A stretch of DNA of 64,000 nt from Rhinopithecus roxellana (GCF_007565055.1 NC_044553.1:43017420-43081419); one strand, 5' to 3'. Positions 47,994-59,695 are shown, counted from the stretch's first letter. Numbers and translations: made by a program. The notes: generated by a model not told the origin, from the letters alone.

Positions 47994-48089
47994 CTGTCCG
48001 AAAAGTTCTTCATCTATGATAAATCTGAGGTCCAATTCTGTTGGGTCATTTTCAAGAATCCATCTTAGGGAATTGTAATATTCACTATC
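47994..48089 (-). CDS. NEDD4: NEDD4 exon e10 (HECT N-lobe, E2-binding region)
   Basis: The exon has 32 codons (678-709), phase 0, from DSEYYNSLRWILENDP to IIDEELFGQ. Phe707 of the ubiquitin exosite lies in ELFGQ. The donor is GTTTGTG, and its next intron contains the full-length L1, whose A-rich tail ends about 200 bp from this exon. Confidence 0.97.
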
Positions 48090-48232
48090 CTAGATGGGAA
48101 AAATTACGTATTAAAATTTGTATATATAACACACCTGAAATTGCAAAAAAACAGTATGTAGAGGGTCTGAGTAATTGGGTAAAAGATGAGAGGTCAGACG
48201 GACATCCTTTACTTACACACATAAACAAAAAT

Positions 48233-48251
48233 GTATGTGTGTGTGTGTGTA
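48233..48251. repeat. (GT)n microsatellite
   Basis: Short GT repeat in the e9-e10 intron, about 145 bp from e10. Confidence 0.85.
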
Positions 48252-48299
48252 TTACAAAAAGAGATGGATGACAGGTAAGGGCAAGAGTAAAAATGCACC

Positions 48300-48321
48300 A
48301 ATCAATCAATCAATCAATCAA
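48300..48321. repeat. (AATC)n microsatellite
   Basis: Five to six perfect AATC units. Confidence 0.9.
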
Positions 48322-48516
48322 GTGGTGCCTACTTAAAAGTTCAGAATCTATGTTTATGTGGAAGCAGTGGAGGTACAGATTGTATTATCCAGTTAAAGGA
48401 ATGAATACAGAAGTTTTCAGATAAAACCTAACTTTTGGCTTTGGATATCCAGGAGCACTTAGCACATTCCTCATATGGCTACGTGACTATAATGTTTTAT
48501 TTTTATTTTTTAATTT

Positions 48517-48815
48517 AAATTTTTTTTTTTTTTTTTTGAGACAGGGTCTTGCTCTGTCCCTCAGGTTGGAGTGCAGTGGGGCGATCGTGACTCACTGCAG
48601 CTTTGACCTCCTTGGCTCAAGTGATTCTCCTACTTCAGCCTCCTGAGTAGCTGGGACTACAGGCATGCACCACCACGCCTGGCTAATTTTTGTATTTTTT
48701 GTAGAGACAGGGTATCACCATGTTGGCCAGGCCGGTCTCAAACTCTTGACTTCAAGTTCCACACACCTCAGCCTCCCAAAGTGCTGGGATTACAGTTGCG
48801 CACCCCTGTGTCCGG
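48517..48815 (-). mobile_element. Alu
   Basis: Full-length minus-strand Alu from T(17)GAGACAGGGTC to GTGTCCGGC. Confidence 0.9.
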
Positions 48816-49185
48816 CACTGTATGTGAAATGTTTAAGTAGCTATGAGGAGGCCATTGTTTATAGAAAAATAAACAAGTTAAAGAAAAATCTCTAAATAAA
48901 TATAGAGGCTCAATGAACCAACTCAAATAACTGTGCAATCTTAGGATTTATAAAGAAGCACACTGTTTGTGCTGTTAATATGTAATAAGAAAATAAAAAA
49001 TGAACTTGGTACTAAGGAAGATGTCCTAGAATTCATGTGTACACACATTGTGTGAGGCTATTCAGCAGCACAGGAAACAACGTGGCTACAGTCACGGGTT
49101 TAATCCTTGGGCTTCTGTTTTTTTCTAGGAGCCTAACCATAATGCTTTGCCTTTCGACTGCCATTTAAAAAATATACAACCATTT

Positions 49186-49470
49186 GGTTGGGCGCAGTGG
49201 CTCACGCCTGTAATCCCAGCACTTTGGGAGGCCAAGGCGGGTGGATCATGGGGTCAAAAGATGGAGACCATCCTGGCGAACACGGTAAAACCCCATCTCT
49301 ACTAAAAATACAAAAATTAGCTGGGCGTGGTGGCACGCACCTGTAGTCCCAGCTACTCGGGAGGCTGAGGCAGAGAATTGCTTGAACCTGGGAAGCGGAG
49401 GTTGCAGTGAGCCGAGATCACGCCACTGCACTCCAGCTTGGCAACAGAGCGAGACTCTGTCTCAAAAAAA

Positions 49471-49488
<18 letters not shown>
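49186..49488 (+). mobile_element. Alu with long A tail
   Basis: Plus-strand Alu whose A(24) tail runs straight into a TA/CA microsatellite. Confidence 0.92.
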
Positions 49489-49504
<16 letters not shown>

Positions 49505-49526
49505 TATACACACACTCACACACACA
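49487..49526. repeat. (TA)n(CA)n microsatellite
   Basis: About 10 TA units followed by CA units, seeded at an Alu tail. Confidence 0.9.
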
Positions 49527-49928
49527 ATATTCATCATAAAAGATCGTAATGCAAATACTGATTCCAAAGACACATAACTTGTACAACCTATTTAAGTATT
49601 TAGTGGGATGTTTACTGTTATCTATAACTTACTCTGAAATGCATGAAGAAACTAAGATAGGCTGATGCATAGACAGATAGGTATGTGATACAGTAAATTG
49701 AGAAAAAACCAATTGTTAGTAGTGGATATACAAGTGTACAGTGTAAAATTCTTCCATCTTTATTAAATGTTAGAAAATTTTCATAATAAAATGTTGAGGA
49801 AAAAGTTCATTTGTATTTTGAAACATGATAATATATTAATTTCCGTGTCATTAAAAGCAAATTCCTCAAAATGTTCAAGTTGTTCATTAAATTATACTTT
49901 GTCTAAACTACAAGTGAAAAAGACATAC

Positions 49929-49999
49929 CACAGATTCCATATCATGAAGGGTTATTGGTTTGTGAAGCATCATCTTGTAAAATGGGCGGATGAAAAAAC
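49929..49999 (-). CDS. NEDD4: NEDD4 exon e9 (HECT N-lobe)
   Basis: The 71-bp exon finishes Gly654 and encodes FFIRPFYKMMLHKPITLHDM then ESV, to residue 677. The HECT motif RPFYKMML is present. The donor GTATGT is at 49923-49928 and the exon leaves in phase 0. Confidence 0.97.
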
Positions 50000-50086
50000 C
50001 TTGCAAAAAACCAAATACATTTAGGATGATTACCAAGTGAAAAAGAACAGGTAATTACATTGTAAAAGTTTATACTTAACACTAAC

Positions 50087-50208
50087 CATCCAACAGTTTG
50101 CCATGATAAACTGCCATTCCAGCTACCCGACCAATAAACTTGAAGTAAGAGAGGTGATCTTCGTTACACAATCCAGAGTTTGGATTTATCTGTAGGGTGT
50201 AATTGTCC
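50087..50208 (-). CDS. NEDD4: NEDD4 exon e8 (HECT N-lobe)
   Basis: The exon is 122 bp. It completes Thr613 and encodes 40 codons from DNYTLQINPNSG through FKFIGRVAGMAVYHGKLLD, plus one base of Gly654. The donor GTTAGT is at 50081-50086. An intron of only 87 bp separates it from e9. Confidence 0.97.
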
Positions 50209-50423
50209 CTGTAAAGACAACCCCATTTAAATACTTCATTTGAAAAACTTTAATATGACAAATAATTATAAATAATCTTCCTCTTTTAAGAGTTGTTTAC
50301 TACTGTTAGAACCACATTCCTCCACTGAATTTAATGGTTTTAAAAATAGTAATTTCTGTCAAAAAGTGGAAATAACCCAAATGTCCTTTGGCAGATGAAT
50401 GCATAAACAAAGTCTTGTTTGTT

Positions 50424-50715
50424 TGTTTGTTTTCGAGATGGAGTCTTGCTCTGTTCCCCAGGCTGGAGTGCAATGACACAGTCTCAGCTCACCGCAACCT
50501 CTGCCTCCCAGGTTCAAGTGATTCTCCTGTCTCAGCCTCCCAGGTAGCTGGGATTAGAGGTGCCTTCCACCATGCCTGGTTAATTTTTGTATTTTTAGTA
50601 GAGACAGGGTTTCACTATGTTGGCCAGGCTTGTCTTGAACTCCTGGCCTTGTGATCCACCTGCCTCGGCCTGCCAAAGTGCTGGGATTACAGGTGTGAGC
50701 CACCGCGCCTGGCCT
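50424..50715 (-). mobile_element. Alu
   Basis: Inserted in the old L1; TAAACAAAG occurs on both sides. A (GTTT)n stretch precedes it. Confidence 0.92.
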
Positions 50716-51079
50716 AAACAAAGCATTATATGCAAAAATAATGGGATATTATTCAGCCTTAAAAAGGAAGGACATTCTGATACATGCTACAACATAGATG
50801 AACCCTGAAGACATCATGCCAAGTAAAATGAGCTGGTCACAAAAAGACAAATATTGAATGATTCCACTTATGTGAGGTACCCAGAGGAGTCAAATTTACA
50901 GGGACAGAAAGCAGAATAGTGGCTGCCAGGGAATGCGGAGCAAGTGCTTACTGGGTACGGAGTTTCATTTTGGGAAGATGAAAAAGTTCTAGAGTTGGAT
51001 GGTGGTGATGGCAGCACAACAACGTGAATGTATGTAATGATTCTAAATTGTGTATTTAAAATGGTTAAAACACTAATTT

Positions 51080-51375
51080 TTTCTTTTTTTGAGACGGAGT
51101 CTCGCACTGTCACCCAGGCTGGAGTGCAGTGATGCAATCTCGGCTCACTGCAAGCTCTGCCTCCCAGGTTCATGCCATTCTCCTGCCTCAGCCTCCCAAA
51201 TAGATGGGACTACAGGTGCCCGCCACCACGCCCGGCTAATTTTTTTTTTGTATTTGTAGTAGAGATGGGGTTTCACTGTGTTAGCCAGGATGGTCTTGGT
51301 CTCCTGACCTCGTGATCTGCCCGCCGTGGCCTCCCAAAGTGCTGGGATTACAGGCGTGAGCCACCGCATCTGGCC
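51080..51375 (-). mobile_element. Alu
   Basis: Full-length minus-strand Alu, ending about 180 bp from exon e7. Confidence 0.92.
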
Positions 51376-51558
51376 TAAAACGGTAAATTTTATGTAATGT
51401 GTATTTCACCATAACTTTTAAAAAAGTCACTTCTGAAGCAACATTAGTTAAAATTGCCCTTTTCTGGCATGACATATATTTTCCTTGTATCATTTGACTC
51501 TTACTTTTAAAGCAGTGATTTTTCTTTTTCTGCCTATAATCATTGTAAAGGTACTTAC

Positions 51559-51788
51559 GTAGCAGAATATTCAAACAACCCATAATAAGGGTTAAACATT
51601 TCCTTTGAGATCAGAAAGAACCATTCTCTGGCGACTCCTCCATAATCCAATCCCTTTTCACCATCAAACTCAATCCACAGTCGAGCCTTGAGGAAGTCTG
51701 CCCTCTTGACACCCATAATTCTCCGGTAAGAGTCCTCAAGAACAGTTGCTCGGCGAAGTTTCATTTCAAATTTGTTTGGAATGTCATT
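51559..51788 (-). CDS. NEDD4: NEDD4 exon e7 (HECT N-lobe start)
   Basis: This is the largest internal exon here, 230 bp, encoding residues 537-612 and two bases of 613. It starts NDIPNKFEMKLRR and runs through LWIEFDGEKGLDYGGVAREW to NPYYGLFEYSA. It forms the start of the HECT N-lobe. Tyr605, part of the known non-covalent ubiquitin exosite, is the second Tyr of NPYYG. The donor GTAAGT is at 51553-51558. Confidence 0.97.
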
Positions 51789-52027
51789 CTGAAAATCCAG
51801 AGGAGAGACTAACTGTTTAAATCAGTTCAACATAATCACAAACCTATCTCTCATAAAGTTACAACATTCCCTCTACACCCTGTGTCCACGTCTCTTTTTC
51901 CTTATGTAATATACTCAGGGAAAACACAACTAGGTATATTGTCTTGGTTTCCTCTACGGTATGAGAGTTCCTGCATTTTCTCTAATTACCTAGCAATATA
52001 GACTTCTTTATATCTGAGGAAGCTTTT

Positions 52028-52302
52028 TGTTTTTTGGAGACAGCTCTGTAATCCAGGCTGGAGTGCAGTGGCGTGAACATGGCTTACTGCAGCCTTGACC
52101 TCATGGGCTCAAGTGATCCTCTTGCCTCTGCTTCCTAAGTAACTGGACCATAGGCGCGTGCCATCATGCCTGGCTAATTTTTTAAGTTTTTGAGGTCTTG
52201 CCATCTTGCCCAGGCTGGTCTCATACTCCTAAGTTCAAGCAATCCTCCTGCTTTGGCCTCCCAAAGTGCTGAGATTACAGGCATGAGCGATGGCACCCAG
52301 CC
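52028..52302 (-). mobile_element. Alu (J type)
   Basis: Diverged minus-strand Alu lacking part of its tail region. Confidence 0.85.
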
Positions 52303-52528
52303 TAAAGAAGCTATTGATGGTTATGGTAATGCCCCCATGAAGGCATTTCATTAATAGTCCTTTTCATATTAAGTTCCAGTGAACACCGTTCTATGACCTG
52401 TAGGATAGCCACTGCCTGCTAGCTGTTGCCTGCCTGTCTGTTCAGGGTTTTTCCTACCTCTGCTTTCCTCCCTGGAGTCTATCTTCCTTCACTCATTAAC
52501 AGATGGTGACATATACAGACTGTGCCAG

Positions 52529-52883
52529 TGATATGTTTTGGCTGTGATCCTACCCAAATCTCATCTTGAATTGTAACTCCCACAATTCCCATGTGTCCTG
52601 GGAAGAACCCGGGGGGGAGGTGATTGAATTATGGGGGCGGGTCTTTCTCGCACTGTTCTCGTGATAGTGAACGGGTCTCATGAAATCTAATGGTTTCTAT
52701 GCACAAGCTCTCTCTTTGCCTGCTGCCATCCACGTAAGATGTGACTTGCTCCTCCTTGCCTTCTGCCATGATTGTGAGGCCTCCCTGGCCATGTGGAACT
52801 GTAGGTCCAATAAACCTCTTTCTTTTGTAAATTGCCTGGTCTTGGGTATGTCTTTATCAGCAGCGTGAAAACGGACTAATACA
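52529..52883 (+). mobile_element. Solo MaLR LTR (THE1/MST type)
   Basis: A 355-bp LTR begins TGATATGTTTTGGCTG and ends CGGACTAATACA, flanked by the 5-bp duplication GCCAG (52524-52528 and 52884-52888). The usual polyadenylation region (CCAATAAACCTC) is present. No internal retroviral genes accompany it. It lies in the e6-e7 intron, antisense to NEDD4. Confidence 0.9.
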
Positions 52884-52888
52884 GCCAG

Positions 52889-54443
52889 GCATGGGTCCCC
52901 TGGAATGGTAGGTTAACTCATTTAACTTTATAACAACACTATGCAAAAGCTACTCTTATTGTCTTCATTTTACATATAAAACTGAAGAAGACAACTTAAG
53001 AAAGTCTTAGCTCCTGAGTCTGTGCTCTTAATTAATGGAGCTACTAATCTTTTGTACATTTTTGGCTTATCTAACAAATGTATACAACTATGCTTTAGGC
53101 AGACCTTTTTGTACATTTTACAAAAGATATATCTAAATATTTTATTCCTCAGTACTTCGTGGGCAAATTTCCAGGGGAAACCAGTAAGAGAAAACACGCC
53201 ATCAACATTCTGTCACCTCCAAAAAAGAAGGTTAGCTCTAAGGAAAAAAAAAATCAGTTTCATTCTCAATTTATTTAGGGAAAATGGAAAGCCCTATAGA
53301 AACATAATAACGTAAGCAGTTGATATAAGCAATATAAGCATGATATGAACAGTTTCTTACACTGCTTATGTCATTAAAAAAATGGTAAGCTTGCAGAAAA
53401 GCAACTTTAGCCTGGATGCTAGGGAGCTGGTGCAGGTAAGCATTTATCAAAGGCCTACTCTAGGCCAGGTGGTATTGTAGTAGGGCCAATGATGGGGAAT
53501 AAAGGGAATAAAACTACAGGGTAAGATGTCATTGCTTCCTCAAGGAGTTTCTCATCTGGTGCATATGTGAAAAACAAGTGTAAATGCTGCTAATTCTGAG
53601 ACTTAAAATAGGAGGACAATTGCTGATGATAAGAGATGGAAGCAATGTTCTGCAGGGCATAAAAGACTGAGCTATTGACTTCAAATGAGGCAATCAAGAA
53701 AGCTTTGAGAAGAAGTCTTTAGACAGAGAGAAAGGGAGGGAAGGATGGAGGAACAGCATACATGAGGGGTCTGATACATGTAATACCTACAGGGTACAGA
53801 AGGAGAAGGGAGAGGAAGGGAAAGAAAGCAGGGATTATAGTGAAAAAATGTGAAAAAACAGTCTGGGGGCAGAGGGTGGACAGTGTGAATGCAGATGAGA
53901 AGAGAGTTTCTGAGTAGGAAAGCCACATGGTCAGATTGCTGGGTTCTCAGAAGCTGAGGGACAGGGTGTAAAGGGTGGTTTTAAGGAGGAGACACAAGAG
54001 GCACACTGGTCAGTTAAAGATCCCTGGAATAGCTCAGTGAGAGAAGATAGAGGGACCTGTGAAGGAGCAATGGTAGTGGAAGAAGAGAGGGTTACAGGAG
54101 AAACTTGAGTGTTTGAACTGAGAAGTAGACAAGTGCATGCATTCTGAAATCTGGCCCTGTGTTCAAATCTTGACTCCACCATTCATTAGGAGTGAGACTT
54201 TGGACAGGTTATATGTCTTTTCTAAGGATTAATTTCCTCATCTATAAAATAGGGATAATAATAATGATAGCTATCCACATGGAGTTGTTTCAAGACTTAA
54301 TGGAATAATGCATTAAAAATGCTTACACAGTATCTGGCATATGGTAATTATTAGCCATCATTATTCCTAACTACAAGATGTTGATGATAAGGAAGAGGAA
54401 AAGGTTAAAGACAGTGCATGGCTTTCAAGCACCGGTTTTTAAT
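52889..54443. other. NEDD4 intron sequence with old repeats
   Basis: A MIR relic lies at about 54150-54355 (plus; CTCATCTATAAAATAGGG). A possible older repeat lies around 53430-53580. The remainder is unassigned. Confidence 0.45.
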
Positions 54444-54605
54444 TTTTTTTTTTTTTTGAGACAGAGTACTGCTCTGTCATCCAGGCTGGAGTGCAGTGGC
54501 ATGATTATAGCTCAGTGCAGCTTTGAACTCCTGAGCTCAAGTAATCCTCCTGCCTCAGCCTCCCAAAGTGCTGGGATTACGGGCATGAGTCACTGCACCT
54601 GGTGT
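54444..54605 (-). mobile_element. Alu, partial
   Basis: Minus-strand Alu missing its central part (CAGCCTCCCAAAGTGCTGGG joins the two ends). Confidence 0.85.
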
Positions 54606-54837
54606 TTTTAATATTCTTTCTGTTTGGGTGCTACACGTTCTTACATTCTAAGTGTTCTGCTCTTTTGCTATGATGTGTCTAGATACAGATTTTATTTTTA
54701 AAATACTGCTTGGGCCTTTTTATTAATGTGAGAATTCATATTCTTATCCTTCTCCTCCTTATGATCTTGGTCCCCTCCTTCTGAAATGACTTCATGTCAT
54801 AAATGACTTTTATTTTATTTTATTTATTACTATTATT

Positions 54838-55121
54838 TTTTGAGACGAAGTCTCATTCTGTCTCCCAGGCTGGAGTGCAGTGGCATGATCTCAGCTCACT
54901 GCAAGCTCCGCCTTCTGGGTTCACACCATTCTCCTGTCTCAGCCTCCCGAGTAGCTTGGACTACAGGCGCCCACCACCTCGCCCGGCTAATTTTTTGTAT
55001 TTTTAGTAGAGACAGGGTTCCACTGTGTTAGCCAGAATGGTCTCAATCTCCTGACCTTGTGATCCGCCCGCCTTGGCCTCCCAAAGTGCTGGGATTACAG
55101 GTGTGAGCCACTACGCCTGGC
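54838..55121 (-). mobile_element. AluY
   Basis: Full-length minus-strand Alu after a TTTTA-rich stretch. Confidence 0.92.
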
Positions 55122-55269
55122 TGACTTCATGTCTTTTAACCTTTCTTTTATATGTTTATTCCTTTACTTACCTTTGTTGCATTCTGGGTAATTTCCATAC
55201 AAATAATTAATTTCTCTCTTAATTCTCTTAGTCACCAATTGATATGTCATGTTGCTTAGGAACATGGGA

Positions 55270-55480
55270 TATGGAGCTAGACCACTTAGCTTTTCTACTT
55301 AATAACCATGGGACTTGATCACATTACCTATTCTCTCTGTGCCTCAGTTTCCTCATCTGTGAAATGTAATAGTAGTCCCTTCCTTACAGAGTTATTGTAG
55401 ACATTAAATGAATAACATATGTAAACTTCTAAGAAGAATGCCTGGTATGCAGTCAGAGATCAACAAATATAATTGCTTTT
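55270..55480 (+). repeat. MIR relic
   Basis: Core TGTGCCTCAGTTTCCTCATC then GTGAAATG is well preserved. Confidence 0.8.
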
Positions 55481-55654
55481 CTCTCTTTTTTTTTTTTGTA
55501 TTTTGTGGCCTGTAATGGCATTGCCTCCCATCTCCTGCTGCCTGGAAGACATTAACAATTAGATACTACAACATGTTCCAACCACTTAGAGTGGCAAATG
55601 GAGAAGCTAGTGTTTCTATTCCTCCAGCATATTCTCATTAAGAATGAAAATATT

Positions 55655-55953
55655 GGCCGGGCGCGGTGGCTCAAGCCTGTAATCCCAGCACTTTGGGAGG
55701 CCGAGACGGGTGGATCACGAGGTCAGGAGATCGAGACCATCCTGGCTAACACTGTGAAACCCCGTCTCTACTAAAAAAAAAAAAAAAAAACTAGCCGGGC
55801 GAGGTGGCGGGCGCCTGTAGTCCCAGCTACTCGGAGGCTGAGGCAGGAGAATGGCATAAACCCGGGAGGCGGAGCTTGCAGTGAGCTGAGATCTGGCCAC
55901 TGCACTCCAGCCCGGGTGACAGAGCGAGACTCCATCTCAAAAAAAAAAAAAAA
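55655..55953 (+). mobile_element. AluY, young
   Basis: Perfect 14-bp duplication AGAATGAAAATATT (55641-55654 and 55954-55967). The middle linker is a pure A run of about 18. Confidence 0.94.
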
Positions 55954-56064
55954 AGAATGAAAATATTAACCAGAACAATGAATCAGCAAACATTTAAAAT
56001 CCCAAAATCTAGAAGTAGAAAACAAATTTCCAGGGAAATTTTGACACAATGTTATCTTTCTTTT

Positions 56065-56358
56065 TTCTTTTTCTTTGAGACAGGGTCTCACTCTGTTGCC
56101 CAGGTTGGCGTGCAGTGAAGTGATCTCAGCTCACTGCAACCTCTGCCTCCCGGGTTCAAGTGGTTCTCCTGCCTCAGCCTCCCGAGTAGCCAGGATTACA
56201 GGCGTGTGACATCACACCTAGCTAATTTTTGTATTTTTAGTAGAGACGGGGGTTTCACCATGTTGGCCAGGCTGGTCTCGAACTCCTGACCTCAAGTGAT
56301 TCACCAGCCTTGAACTCCCAAAGCACTGGGATTACAGGTGTGATCCACGCCGCCTGGC
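56065..56358 (-). mobile_element. Alu
   Basis: Full-length minus-strand Alu, 870 bp downstream of exon e6. Confidence 0.9.
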
Positions 56359-57227
56359 CCACAAAATTATCCTTAAAAATGAGTTTAGAAAGTTGATGAT
56401 ATTTAAGGATTTTATTAGGGCATAAAATGTTTACACTAAAAAAACTATCATGTTTCATTTTTGTTAAAAATCTGGGTGAAAATCTGAGGTAGCCGACCCA
56501 CCATCTTGAATCTTTGTGAAAGCCAGCTTCTGGCTTAGAATGCAAGAAAGTATAACCCAATATGGCCACCTAGTGGTAGTATTCCTAAACTGCAGGCAAA
56601 GGAGGACAGGATGAGCAAGTAAGAGAGGCATTAAAACTAGTAAGACACCAATAGAAATGAAATAGATGGCCAGACGATGAGTTTAGTTCCAAACATACTG
56701 CATTTGTGGCGATGGGAAAAAGTGTAGTGAACATAACTGATAACCATACGGAGACAAGTCACAAGAGCACTCATGATTGTATTTTTAAATTATGCAGAGA
56801 CATTACATTTGAAGTTGTAGAGAATGAATGACCACTGCTGGAAAACAACAAAGTCATAAAAAAATCCAGACTCCTCCAACAGAGTCAAAGACTAGGCCAG
56901 AAGATAATTTCCTCAGCCACTCTTGCTCAGGTTCTACAAAGATCAAGCCCCATAAACCCCACAAGGATACATCAGGTTAGAGCTCTGGAAAGCAAACTTT
57001 AAATGCCATTTTTCTATATTATAAAATATCTTACAAAATAAAGACATAAAATAATCAGTGGTCTGTAGTGATCTATCACAGCTACACAAAAAATAAGCAT
57101 CCTTTCTCTATGAAAAACTGTTCAAAGTTGTTACAAATATACAACAAATTATTACTTTAAAAAAATTTCCCATTACTTTCCATCTATATATTGATGACTC
57201 ACGTTTTTTATCACAAACATCACTAAC
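56359..57227. other. NEDD4 intron sequence (e6-e7), no feature recognised
   Basis: Unique-looking DNA up to the donor of exon e6. Confidence 0.5.
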
Positions 57228-57293
57228 CTGCTTCTTCAGCTTTCTTCGGAAGAACTCATACTTTCTTTTGTAATCCCTGGAGTAGGGCACTGC
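57228..57293 (-). CDS. NEDD4: NEDD4 exon e6 (WW4-HECT linker)
   Basis: The exon has 22 codons (515-536), phase 0: AVPYSRDYKRKYEFFRRKLK then KQ. This basic, probably helical segment precedes the HECT N-lobe. The acceptor could be read two ways; the AG at 57294-57295, giving GCA GTG first, keeps the family sequence GPAVPYSRD. The donor GTTAGTG is at 57221-57227. Confidence 0.96.
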
Positions 57294-57747
57294 CTTTAGT
57301 TGGGAATTTTGGAAAAATAAAGAAGTTTAGGTTGTTTTTATTCTGGAACAATTTTTAAAGTTCCCGGCAGGGTATTTTACGAACATAAGTTAAGGGCATT
57401 AAAAGAAAAATATTTAGAAAGAAAAGTTTAATTAGAAGAAAAACAAATACAAAACTTTAACATATTTAATTTCTCTGTTTAAGACAAAATTGTATTCAGC
57501 AATTCCTATGGCTGTAATTTTCATTAGGCAATATTCTTAAAATGTAGCATGCCAGAAATAGGAAATTTCTTCCAGGTAGAGAATTACTAGAAACAAAAAT
57601 TTCCATTTCTAAAGAGACTTTCAAAGTGATTTCTCCATTACACGGGCAATGTGAAAAGCGTACTTTTTCCTTGAACTCCAAGGAATTGCCTTTCTGAGCC
57701 ATTAAAGGACTACATGTTGAGAGAGTAAATAGTAATAAGAAAAGGTA

Positions 57748-57863
57748 GGCCGGGCGCGGTGGCTCAAGCCTGTAATCCCAGCACTTTGGGAGGCCGAGAC
57801 GGGTGGATCACGAGGTCAGGAGATCGAGACCATCCTGGCTAACACCGTGAAACCCCGTCTCTA

Positions 57864-57896
<33 letters not shown>

Positions 57897-58065
57897 AGCC
57901 AGGGCGAGGTGGCGGGCGCCTGTAGTCCCAGCTACTCGGAGGCTGAGGCAGGAGAATGGCGTAAACCCGGGAGGTGGAGCTTGCAGTGAGCTGAGAACCA
58001 GCCACTGCATTCCAGCCCCGGCGACAGAGCGAGACTCCGTCTCAAAAAAAAAAAAAAAAAAAAAA
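57748..58065 (+). mobile_element. AluY, young, with a 30-base central A run
   Basis: Perfect 11-bp duplication AAGAAAAGGTA (57737-57747 and 58066-58076). The middle linker is replaced by 30 A (57865-57894), and the tail has about 23 A. Confidence 0.94.
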
Positions 58066-58253
58066 AAGAAAAGGTATCTTCAGTTTTATTTTTATGAATT
58101 AGAAAACAAAATCTAAATAAAATGGAAAAAGCAGCTATAAAAAAGGGTAATAATTTTCCTATCAATCTGACTACAGTTATCATACACGGTAATATTTACA
58201 CTTAAGTGTGGATGTGTCTTACATACTGGGCATTTATAACGATTTCTTTTTCT

Positions 58254-58542
58254 TTTTCTTTTTTTTGAGATGGAGTCTCGCTCTGTCACCCAGGGTGGAA
58301 TGTGGTGGTGCAATCTTGGCTCACCGCAACCTCCGCCTCCTGAGTTCAGGTGATTCTCCTGCCTTGGCCTCCCACGTAGCTGGGACTACAGGTGTCTGCT
58401 ACCATGCCTAACTAATATTTTTTGCATTTTTAGTAGAGACAGGGTTTCACCATATTGGCCAGGCTGGTCTTGAACTCCTGACCTTAGGTGATCCACCTGC
58501 CTTGGCCTCCCAAAGTGCTGGGATTACAGGTGTGAGCCTGGC
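58254..58542 (-). mobile_element. Alu
   Basis: Minus-strand Alu from TTTTTTGAGATGGAGTCTCGC, with a small loss near its 5' end (GTGTGAGCCTGGCC). Confidence 0.9.
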
Positions 58543-58943
58543 CTGATTTCTTTTAAAAAATTTAAGAATGACCCTGGAGTGGATAGGGTGCTGCTGCTTC
58601 AACTGGATACACTCTCTGCTCCTCTCTGATTTGTGGAGGACTGTCAACATTCTTGTTCAGACAGTGGGAGGCACCAGCCTGAGCTCAGCAGCCCACACTG
58701 CCTTAGCATTCTGACTGTCTGGCTCACCTGTCTCCCACTGCTATTGCATAGGATAAAGATAATGACGTTATAGAATCTTTTCAAATAACTGAGACTTGGA
58801 GTATGGAAAATGGGGGAGAGGAGAGAGAATGGCCAATGTGCTTTCCTCTCAGTGCCTGTAGGGTTATGCCCTTGAGTATCTGCTCTTGAACAGACAGGTG
58901 AGAGGACAGTCCCATCAGAGCACATCGGCACAGAGAGACTTAC

Positions 58944-59002
58944 TGGTCCAGTTATTGCTACATTCTGCAACCGAGGATCTTCCCATTGTGTTCTTTTTAT
59001 AT
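58944..59002 (-). CDS. NEDD4: NEDD4 exon e5 (end of WW4)
   Basis: The 59-bp exon completes Asn495, then encodes IKRTQWEDPRLQNVAITGP to residue 514. It contains the second Trp of WW4. The donor GTAAGT is at 58938-58943 and the acceptor AG at 59003-59004. Confidence 0.96.
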
Positions 59003-59092
59003 CTGAAAGGAAGAAAAAGAAAAACGGTGTACTTTCTCACACATAAAATTTATCACAAAAAATAACATAATGAAAAATTGCATTGCACATAC

Positions 59093-59147
59093 TGTGATTT
59101 ATGTAGAAGATTCTTCCATCTGTGTGAGTTCTCTCTTCCCATCCTGG
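59093..59147 (-). CDS. NEDD4: NEDD4 exon e4 (WW4 core)
   Basis: The 55-bp exon encodes PGWEERTHTDGRIFYINH plus the first base of the next Asn codon, residues 477-495. It carries the first WW4 Trp and the central strand. The donor GTATGT is at 59087-59092. It is separated from e5 by an intron of only 90 bp. Confidence 0.96.
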
Positions 59148-59298
59148 CTATAATGAAGAATGTATTTCAATTATGTTAGGATAGGGTTTTAGATGAATGG
59201 ATAGAAAAATAGCACTGGTTGTATGGTTAGTTTAATTTGCATATTCCATTCCATTCTCAGAAGGTATCAACCTTTTTTAATTTTTTATTTTATTTTTA

Positions 59299-59587
59299 TT
59301 TTTTTGAGACAGAGTCTCGATCTTTCACCCAGGCTGGAGTGTAGTGGCACTATCTCGGCTCACTGCAAGCTCCGCCTCCTGGGTTCATGCCATTCTCCTG
59401 CCTCAGCCTCCCGAGTAGCTGGGACTACAGGCACCTGCCACCACGTCTGGCTAATTTTTTGTATTTTTAGTAGAGACGGGGTTTCACCATGTTCGCCAGG
59501 ATGGTCTGGATCTCCTGACCTCGTGATCCACCTGCCTCAGCCTCCCAAAGTGCTGGGATTACAGGCATGAGCCACCGCACCCAGCCT
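59299..59587 (-). mobile_element. Alu
   Basis: Full-length, between exons e3 and e4. Confidence 0.92.
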
Positions 59588-59695
59588 ACATTTTAATAAT
59601 AATATTAATTATAGCTGATAAAGAACTACTATATCCAAAAATACAAAATATTTGAGATAGCCAAGTTAGACGGGTTAGCATTTCTATACACTTAC

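Larger units (their letters stand above)
50355..51420 (+). repeat. Old L1 relic split by two Alus
   Basis: L1-like 3'-region pattern (ATGTCCTTTGGCAGATGAAT, GGGATATTATTCAGCC, GTGGCTGCCAGGG) at 50355-50423, 50716-51079 and 51376-51420. Confidence 0.65.

Noticed and set aside
48233..48321. CRISPR-like or satellite array
   Set aside because: Only short microsatellites (GT)n and (AATC)n occur here, with no repeat-spacer pattern; none occurs elsewhere in the window.
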